NCBI GenBank assembly: GCA_963930775.1
Contig: OZ005695.1
Location: forward strand, 682,001 to 746,000
DNA from: Cliona cf. orientalis
Lineage: Eukaryota > Porifera > Demospongiae > Clionaida > Clionaidae
Direction of reading: 5' to 3'
DNA length: 64,000 nucleotides
The notes under the pieces are model-generated. The model was not told the origin of the DNA. It saw only the letters and a list, made by a program, of their open reading frames with translations, and searched no databases. The number at the start of each line of letters is the position of its first letter. Position 1 is the stretch's first letter. This document shows positions 47,311 through 64,000 of this stretch, in pieces. Both the position numbers and the translations under genes were made by a program.

Positions 47311-47979
47311 CTTTGTAGCCAGCTAAAAGTGTGGGAGGGGCTGATTAGCGATTTTACGCATGCGCAATCGAAACCAGATTCATAATCACTTTGTTTATCG
47401 CGGTTTTGGCTGAACTCTTTGTCCAGTTCATATGGCACACCGGCACCGGATGCATGCAGCGTCTGTCTGCCACCCTTTACCAACCATCACGAATTAGCGA
47501 TCTTGGATGTGAGCTATGTGGCCGTGGAGGTTTGTTTCCCTGCTGGTTGTCAGAGGCAACCTCGTATCATCGACGTCTCGTCCTCTCTCTATCTCTACGC
47601 TCAACAGCAGCGGTGAGTTTCAGAAAATTTATACGTCGAAAGCTACTATTCTATGGCTACTATAAATTCTGTACGGAAACTGTTGAAAGTTTTTTTTATT
47701 CCAAGTATACATGGAGAATAACTTGCGCGCCATATCTGACGGTTTACAAAAACAAAGCTCCTATCTCCATTGTTCACGTACCATGCCATTTATAGTACTG
47801 TACTGTATGGTCACGCCTTCGCCACGCCCAACCGCCTATTGCGCATGCGCAGTATTCGAACTCGTCAGGAATTTTGAGGTCACGCCCAGCCCACGAGTTG
47901 CCCACAAACTCGAAGGGCGAACCTCACAGAAGTCTTTGACTTTCAGGATCTAGGGCGGTTCATTGCTGTGTGCGTGAGA
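47311..47979. promoter_or_regulatory. Divergent promoter region with two NRF1-like palindromes
   Basis: Separates the espin-like and kinase-SIS start codons. TACGCATGCGCAA lies at 47355-47367, close to the espin-like start, and TGCGCATGCGCA (a perfect NRF1-type palindrome) at 47840-47851, 130 bases before the other start. A short open frame at 47419-47612 ends at a donor-like CG|GTGAGT and could be a 5' exon, but splicing it to the acceptor at 47946 meets a stop. Confidence 0.5.
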
Positions 47980-49323
47980 ATGGCGGCTCTAACCAATGGC
48001 TTCGCGAGTTTCGAGGGCGAGATTCGTCGCCCGCTGCCCAGAGAAGCCTCGACCGACAGCGTCTTCAGCGCGGCACTGCCACACGTCCCAGAACTTGAAA
48101 TCGCCAAACACTCGCACCCGCTACTCGGAAAGAACGGCACTGTAGTTCACAGTAAGAGTACAGCACCCGCTGCTAGTAGTTCGCTGGAAAATCGTTCTGG
48201 AGCGGCCAGAGAGTGTCTTGGTACAAAAATTATCTTTTGAAAAATCATATTATTATGGTGTTTAATGTGGAATCCTGTTTGTTATTGACAGCTTATCAAG
48301 GTGGGAAGAAAGTGTTGGGCTGTGGAAGTAATGTCGTCGACCACATTTACAACGTGAAGGGTAAGCTGAATGAAAGGCTTGGTGACTGTCGAGCATGTAT
48401 TCACAAAAGAATTTGAATCATTTAATACTTCCAAGGAGGATCCGGTGAAATTTGAGCAATATGTGTAGCCCACAAGTTGTTTGAACCAAAGTACTTCCCC
48501 ACATCACTGTAATCACAATTAAATCTTGTTTGACTCTTTCTTGTTTCTGTGCAGCCGTACCAAAGCCTGGACAGAAGACCTTCTTTCATAGGTGAGGGGC
48601 AAGCTTTTGGTCCAATTTTACCACACTTAACATTAATTTTTTTCTCCCTGTCTACGAAACGGCATGTAACTGCCTGCAGTCCATTCAAGGCTCTCGAGGC
48701 AAAGGTGATTGGAGGGGTCACTCTTAATCATCTGTCATGGGCGGCCTTGGGAGGAGGTATGTACATGTCATTGTGTACGTGTGTGTACAGAAGATGTTTT
48801 ATTGTGCCCTATGGTTGCTATAGCAATGGCGCACAAACGCACACCCATGTGTGATGATTTTTTTTTACCTGATGGTCTGTTTTGAACAGTGCACACTGGG
48901 CTGCTGGCCCTACAGGGCAAGGATGAGCTAGGGAAATACCTACGATCCAATTTGAAGAAACTAGGAGTGTCCACTGAATTCATAAAAGGTGAGTGGATGA
49001 ATTTTTAACAAAATCGCTTCAAAGTAAAATTTAGCCAAAATTTGGGGCGTTCAGTTTTTATTGCATAATTTTCTGTATGGGATTGTTTGGCAGGGCTGTC
49101 TCGACTTTAGCTGGGTGTGTAAAAATAGTAATCAGGGATGCTTTGAACACATTAATATTCCACCACAATCTAGTAATAATCTGCGTTATAATGCCATTCA
49201 TTGGTTGCCAGGTCAAATTATTGTGCTAAACTTTGCTACTTTTTTTGTCTCTCCACAGCTCAGTCAGACTACACTACAGCACAGGTGAGCTGTTTACTTT
49301 TGTCCCCACCCCTCCCTCCCTCC

Positions 49324-49357
<34 letters not shown>

Positions 49358-52300
49358 TATCATAACTTACCTTCCTCAAGCTGTGCGTTTGTATGGTGCC
49401 TAACTGTACATGTGTGGGCTACCAGAGGCGTGGCATTGTGGGAAAGTGGGGTGATGCCTATTAATAGTATGTCTTTCTGCTCTAGGAAGTGAGGCTGTGC
49501 ATGACTTATTGTGTGACACAGAAAGGTCATCATGTTGTGTATAATGTTAGAGGATATGTATACTATAGCTTAGACACTGTTTTTATATGAGGTACATAAG
49601 ATTTATGAACATTAGAGATATCAATGTCAATTGTGTATGTATTGTAGTTTGCTTTGCTTGGGTAAAAGTTATGAGTTTTTCCCTTTCATTTTGCTACAGT
49701 GCCATGTGTTCATCCAAGAGGGTGGAGAGAGGAGTATTGTCATGGCACCAGCTGCCACTTCACTCCTCAACCAGAAGACAGTCACTGACAACTTTGGTAA
49801 GCGCACCCCATATGTAGCCTCTATACTAGCGATTGGTATATTTACTTTATGGGATGGGGGGGGGATTACAGATAGTGTAGACTCAGTCCCCAGACTCCTG
49901 ATTATAGACCATCTCAGTATGATTGAAATTTATTCCAGATGAGACTATAGTGAAGGAGGCGTCCATGGTGACCACTGAGATATCCCAGGTACCTCTCTCT
50001 GGTGTCATGGCTCTGCTGAACTCGGCAAAGTAAGTTTATCACCACTCCTATTCGTTTCAAGGATAATTAATTTTAGTCATGTAAATTATTATCCAGATTA
50101 AAAGGAGGTGTCCTCATTTTCAGTAATAATTTTTATACAATTCTATAGGGATCTCATTAATTTTGGGAGGGGGGGACATCTTAACCACTGTAGATTCTGC
50201 TTCAGTGTCTGTTTTCGTTGGCAGGAAAGCCAAGGTTCTCTCGATATTGGATCTGGATGTTCCTCCATCCATAGCAGTAGGGGAGGCTAGTCTGGGGACG
50301 ATAGAGGAGGTGATCGACTGCGTCAAGAATGCTGACGTCTTGAAGCCAGCTCATGAGGCAGCAGAGGAACTGCTCCAGGTCATGTCTGGAGACAGCAGCG
50401 AAGAGGGGTAGGGAGACACGCTCGCTTATTTCTCTCTCCCTCTTCCCTCTCTCTTTCTCTCTGTCTCTTTTCCTCTCTCCCTCCCTTACTCTCTCTCTCT
50501 CTCTCTAATTGTTTTATCATTGGCCATTTGCTGTGTGTATATAAGTGGATGTAAAGTTGTGAGTAGTATACATTGTAGACATGTATAATACATTTATGCT
50601 ATCTACCTTCCTACAAGTCATTCGATCTGTAGCTTATATATTTTGTGCTTTTATTACCCTACTAGCTTACAATTCTCTCTCTCTCTCTCAGGCTCTCCCT
50701 CCCAGAGATTGCTCGTAGACTTGTTGAACTCTGTGGCTCTAAGCTGGTGGCCATCACTGATGGTAGCCGGGGCAGTGTGCTCGCAACCAAGGACAATGTA
50801 AGCATAATATTAGAGTACAGAGGTCACCTCTAACAATATTCATAATACCATGAGTACACAACCATACTCTCAAGCTAAGTTCTGCTTGATTACGCAATTC
50901 CGATGTTACTATGCTAATGCATAATGTATATAATTGCTATGTACAAGTAATGATGACTGACGTACAATTCTAGATTGTGGAGGTCGCTCCTCCAGAGGTC
51001 AAAGGTCTCAAGGACACTACGGGAGCTGGTGATGCCTATCTCGGAGGGATGATCGTTGGCCTGGTTCACGATGGACTCCCGAAGACAAGAGAGGAGCTGA
51101 GGTCAGCAATTTTTTTTATTAACCCTGGTGCTATGTATATATATTGATCTAGTATTGTTGTCTCTCTGCAGTAAACTCGGTCGTATTGCTAATGCATTTG
51201 GAGCCACCTGTGTCCAATCAGTGGGTGGAGTTCCAGTTGATTCATCGAGGTATGAATCTCTACTGAGCTGTAGGCCCTGGTACAATAGTCCTCATACATC
51301 GCTTACCTATGCCTTGGTTTAAAATCTCAATCTCTCAAACTAATTTGCATCATAATGACATAATGTATTTCATCTCATTTTGTGCAGTAATCTACTGAAC
51401 AGCTATCTTCCTGATGTTGAGTTTTTCTGTGGTCATCGTTTTGAGTCCGGTGCCGACATTCCTCTCAAGGCCTTCCACCAATCCGTTCGCAACGACATCA
51501 TGGCAGCGAAGGGCGTCACCGATAACCTCAACCCCAACAAGCTGAGGGAGTTTGTCAAGGCTATTGACGAGTGCCAGGGACAGATACTCATCTCAGGAAT
51601 CGGTGAGTTTACAGCGTTTTGGGGTGTTACTGTACAATGTCGTCATTAATTTAGCAAAATAATTTATTTTCATTTTTTTAAGCTGGAACTGTTTCTAACC
51701 TTCTGGTAATAGTACTTATTGTAGATCAACGAGGGGGCAAGCCTTTCAAGGAGGTATACAAGGGGAAGGATTAGGTTGCCCCTACTATCTATGCTCATAG
51801 TGAACTTGTGATGCTGATGTACATTATGTCTATTTCTTCTCTCTTATAGGTAAGTCTGGTCTTGTTGGTGAGAGGTTTGCCAGTTCCCTGAGTTCAGTGG
51901 GGATCATCTCACACTACGTCCATGCCTGTGAATGGGTCCATGGAGATCTAGGTACAATACGCCATTTCTCTTTATTAAAATTACTATTTGATTACCTTTA
52001 CTGCATTATTGTTGGTTTTGACGACCCTTACCATGTTGTTGGTCTCTCTATGCAGGGAAGGCGGTGCCTGGTCGTGATGTGGTTGTGTTTGTGTCTCACA
52101 GCGGCAACACATCAGAGTGTGTGGCAGCTGCCACTCAGCTAATCAGGAGAGGAATCACCACACTGGCCCTCACGGGAAGACCAGGTATGATAGCAATTAA
52201 CTAATTCTCTATAATTGTAATTGAAACTGAATAAAGATACTGGCTGATATAATTTTCTCTCTTTCTCTCTCATTTACTCTCACTCTCAGATTGTAAGCTG

Positions 52301-52712
52301 AGCAAGCTATGTATGCTGACCCTGAGCTATAACTCTGAAGGCATCTGTGAACCCTTTGGCTGCCTACCCACCTCCAGTGTTGTCCTGCAGGTATATATAG
52401 CCATCAGGGATTATCGATTATCAGTGCTTTAGTACTATGTACACAATAGAAATTCTAGGGAGGGCTGAGAATTATCCCTGGCCATCGACAGTAAAGTGCA
52501 TAAAGTTGTGATAGTAATAGTCATAGGTGGTCTGAAATTTGGCACTACTGATATTTTTTTCATCATAGAATTGATAATCTCGCTCTATTCAGGAAATGTT
52601 CTTCAATGCTGTTCTGTCGGAGCTGGTGGCCAGGAAGGGCGTGTCCAAGGAGTCGTTTAAGCTCAATCACCCCGGGGGCTCCATCGGCATCAAACTATCA
52701 ACCTCCTCCTAG
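47980..52712 (+). CDS. Fusion protein: PfkB-type sugar kinase plus KpsF/GutQ-type SIS isomerase domain, 17 exons
   Basis: Exons: 47980-48220, 48292-48360, 48555-48591, 48680-48756, 48890-48988, 49259-49284, 49700-49796, 49939-50029, 50225-50407, 50692-50797, 50974-51101, 51172-51249, 51388-51602, 51850-51951, 52056-52184, 52290-52390, 52593-52712; 632 residues. The N-terminal half is a ribokinase/PfkB fold: VLGCGSNVVDHIYNV, GGVTLNHLSWAALGG, and the catalytic motif DTTGAGDAYLGG (356-367). The C-terminal part (about 470-632) matches arabinose-5-phosphate isomerases: GIGKSGLVGERFASSL, HACEWVHGDLG, VSHSGNTSE, LTGRPDCKLSKLC, LPTSSVVLQ, and NHPGGSIG with HPGG at 619-622. It may phosphorylate and isomerise related sugars. 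The substrates are unknown, and the Kdo link of bacterial KdsD need not apply. An in-frame ATG at 47968 would add four residues. Confidence 0.9.
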
Positions 52713-54094
52713 CCAGACCAACGTGTATGTGTGTGTGTGTTCACACATCTTTATCCTAGGGACTGTATAATAACGTCTAGGTAGCATCATTGATGTTATT
52801 GATTCATCCATCCATCACCCTCCAGTCCTATTGTTACCTCCTCCCAAAAGTTTAAGTTTTCATGTGTATTTTCAATTAATTTTTATCATCTACAGTAACA
52901 AGTATTATTAAATTTTCCCTGAGTAATTATTAATTTTGCTGACATCAACATAATAATTATTATACTGATATCTATGACTGCATGCATGAATTGTCATGAA
53001 TCTATGAAGACTATAGCCATATTGATTTTTATGTGCACTGTGGTATAGTCTAGATATAAAGTAGTACCTTCAGGACCATGACAGTTACTTCCATCTGGTT
53101 ATGAGCTACGTTCTGATTTTTGTTCCAGCTCCATAGCTCTTTCCGCTACCGAGATGCGCGCCGCGGTGTAGTTAATGATATTCATAGCTTTTAATTAATT
53201 ACGTCACGGTCCGTACATTCCAACGTGAAACCCATACGCGTTTTGCTACCCCCTGTCCCAGCTCAATAAAATTAATAGCGATTTCCGGGAGGGACTATCG
53301 GGGCTAGAGATGTCAGCGGTACCCCCTCTGGCATCCGCAGCTGAAAACTGCACATGGTCTTGGGCATATATGGCTTAGGGGTCGCCCAAGTTCCTCCCTC
53401 GAATACCCCCCATCCTGGACAAAGCCTGGTAATCCACCATAGGCTGACTTCGGTCCCCTGTGGCTGTGACACAGAAGCCTAACTGGCTGCAGTAGTCTGC
53501 AGTGTACCCTGACCAACGTTCCAGCCTAGAGCTCGGAAGGTCGACGGGAGGATGGGGTTTAATTTTTTTCATTTGATCAGTGAAATAATATATTTTGAGA
53601 TTTTTTTTGTATGGGTATTATTTTGGTCTAAGTAATAATCAATAATTTCTTGCATGCATGATTGCTGTATACTATAGACTGTCCCCCCAGGTTCCTCCCT
53701 TGAACACACCCCATCCATACGGAAATCTAACTGGCTGTGGTAACGTCCACAGTCTAGCTTCCTTACAAGTGTTCCAGCATCAGGTATATTATAGGAATTT
53801 TTTGATGTTGTCCCAACCCTTTCTCGCAGCATAAAACTATTTTCAGTTTCAGTTTGTTATTTCTTTATTGAGAGAGAGACAAGCATAACATGGCATGACC
53901 AAAACACATAAAAAGGAACATATTTGACCAACCAAAACAATGTACGCAACACAAAGCAAAGGTCAAAGGGCACATAGAGACCGAACCCAGCAAAGACCAT
54001 GCCCAAGCTAGCTAAAGCCAGGCCAATTAAATTTGGGATTGCATGTCATGTGATTTTTTCCTTTATATTTTTCTGTTTTGTAAATTTGCATTTT
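52713..54094. other. 1.4 kb repeat-rich spacer
   Basis: No gene seen. Contains the second dispersed-repeat copy (53040-53425), a partial related piece (53685-53780) and an AT-rich remainder next to the CNOT3 stop. Confidence 0.6.
53040..53425 (+). repeat. Dispersed repeat, copy 2
   Basis: Matches 22810-23205 in the same orientation with moderate divergence and small gaps. After about 53425 the copies differ, but ACTGGCTG...GT(A)GT-type segments recur at 53685-53780. Not protein coding. Confidence 0.75.
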
Positions 54095-63044
<8,950 letters not shown>

Positions 63045-63168
63045 GGTCTACTGTGTGTGTTACTCTGCAGAGCGGCATTGAAAAAGCTTTCTACAAGCTA
63101 CCAAGGCGTCGCTATCTCTTCGACTCTGTCTCGACTCTATGCCTCGTGCACTCGGCCATTGACTGAAT

Positions 63169-63178
63169 GTCACGTGAC
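63169..63178. promoter_or_regulatory. GTCACGTGAC palindrome in divergent CNOT3 promoter
   Basis: A perfect E-box palindrome of the CLEAR/USF type. It lies in the 202-base gap between the CNOT3 start (63044) and the plus-strand start at 63247, so both genes could share it. A TGATGACGTCA-like CRE follows at about 63184-63192. Confidence 0.5.
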
Positions 63179-63246
63179 CCGTTGATGACGTCATTTGGCG
63201 GGAGCTCGTCACAACTTGAACGGACACGAAGGAAGACGGCAGAGAG

Positions 63247-63942
63247 ATGGACTTATCTGGGGCGCTTACGACCAAGAAGATAGTCGAAAAACGGCCTCCA
63301 GGATCAAGAGCAAACAAGGTAAGCTTTTAAAGAGTAGCACCAACGTTTTTATAGCTTTCCCTGAAAGAAAAAGGCTGGTTTTCAAACACAAAGCTTGGCG
63401 GTTGACTCCGAGCTGTTTCTATGGTAGCTTTGGGTTGTAAACAAACCCTACTATTTCCTGTCCAAGTACTTTTCTCTATTCCAAGCTGCATACCTCTGTC
63501 ATTCACACGTGCACATGACTTGCACATGTACACATAATTTTATTATACTCTTTTCAAATAATATTTTTACACTCACTAACACAACACATAGGCTAGGCCA
63601 GCCACCACCTCATTTTCAAAGCGGCAGAGAGAAGGGCCCCCTCACCACCAAATTAGCAGGGTCCCACCCTTGCCTCTATTTGATGGAGGTGGCAGTAGCC
63701 CCAGCTTGGAGCTGCACTCCAGTCCAGTGCACTTGGCAACCCGCTCACTTAGTGCTCGCACTCTACACACATCGGCTGCAGCTACTGGTGGTAGTGGCGG
63801 TGGTGGTTTGCGATCCTCTTCAACTGTGTCTCTTCCTTCGAGTTTGAAACGATCTTCACTGGGTGCTCAACAAGTTAATGTGGCAGACAAGTCAGCACAG
63901 AGGAGGCAGAGTGAGAGAGGACATTCAGCAGCAAAGAAGAAG
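63247..63942 (+). CDS. Unidentified Ser/Gly/Arg-rich protein, first two coding exons (runs off window)
   Basis: Exon 1 is 63247-63318 (starts MDLSGALTTKKIVEKRPP). Exon 2 is 63592-63942 (begins ARPATTSFSKRQREGPPHH and ends in SAAKKK before GTAAGA). The junction keeps frame, giving 141 residues so far. The sequence is low in hydrophobic residues and rich in Ser, Arg, Gly and Lys, with a GGSGGGG stretch. It looks disordered and probably nuclear or cytoskeletal. I do not recognise it. The remaining exons lie beyond the window. It is divergent from CNOT3. Confidence 0.6.
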
Positions 63943-64000
63943 GTAAGAAAAGGAAGTTATGTTTGCTGGAATTAAGTCTTTGTCAACTAGTGGGGGCGTA

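Noticed and set aside
47391-47795. 134-residue plus-strand frame between the espin-like and kinase-SIS genes
   Set aside because: No recognisable domain, and it spans a likely divergent promoter. Only the shorter 47419-47612 part is kept as a weak observation.

Overview
The window looks like nuclear DNA of an early-branching animal, most probably a demosponge. The genes are animal orthologues (ADSL, CCZ1, ACTR8, RhoGDI, an R7-type RGS, CNOT3). They are packed head to tail or head to head with intergenic gaps of about 0.1-1.4 kb. They carry many short GT-AG introns (often 45-400 bases), and the non-coding DNA is AT-rich with many CT/GA runs. The species cannot be fixed from the sequence alone.

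Layout, left to right. (1) 1-1217: an incomplete minus-strand gene of unknown function. (2) 1660-3737: complete ADSL, 11 exons, minus. (3) 3856-8582: five intronless TPMT-family methyltransferase genes (two minus, three plus), the last two a recent tandem duplication. (4) 8751-17124: four minus-strand genes for an unrecognised family of single-pass membrane proteins. They share a cysteine-containing ectodomain and a cytoplasmic tail built of small phase-1 exons, each carrying a tyrosine motif (YN[DE]xY, NPAY, EHTYE). This is my best candidate for an undescribed system. (5) 17303-21032: CCZ1, plus. (6) 21853-28176: ACTR8, minus, with a 3.1 kb repeat-filled intron. (7) 28674-32372: a RhoGDI gene, minus. 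(8) 33033-41882: an R7-family RGS gene (DEP, GGL, RGS), plus. (9) 42123-45025: two intronless TRAF-like genes, one frameshifted. (10) 45461-47310: an espin-like ankyrin-repeat gene, minus. (11) 47980-52712: a 17-exon fusion of a PfkB sugar kinase with a KpsF/GutQ-type SIS domain, plus. (12) 52713-54094: repeat-rich spacer. (13) 54095-63044: CNOT3, 21 exons, minus. (14) 63247-end: the start of an unidentified plus-strand gene sharing a short divergent promoter with CNOT3.

Housekeeping genes alternate with lineage-specific family expansions (methyltransferases, membrane receptors, TRAF-like proteins). The last two kinds could belong to environmental sensing or immunity, but this is inference. 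The introns are rich in small inverted-repeat elements: at least six have ends resembling TACCGTA and lie at TA dinucleotides, and one has TAGCCTCGT ends and a 9-bp target duplication. There are also two minisatellites and a longer dispersed repeat present at about 23 kb and 53 kb.

Exon boundaries were read by eye from splice signals, reading frame and remembered protein families. All spliced models given as complete keep one open frame from start to stop.
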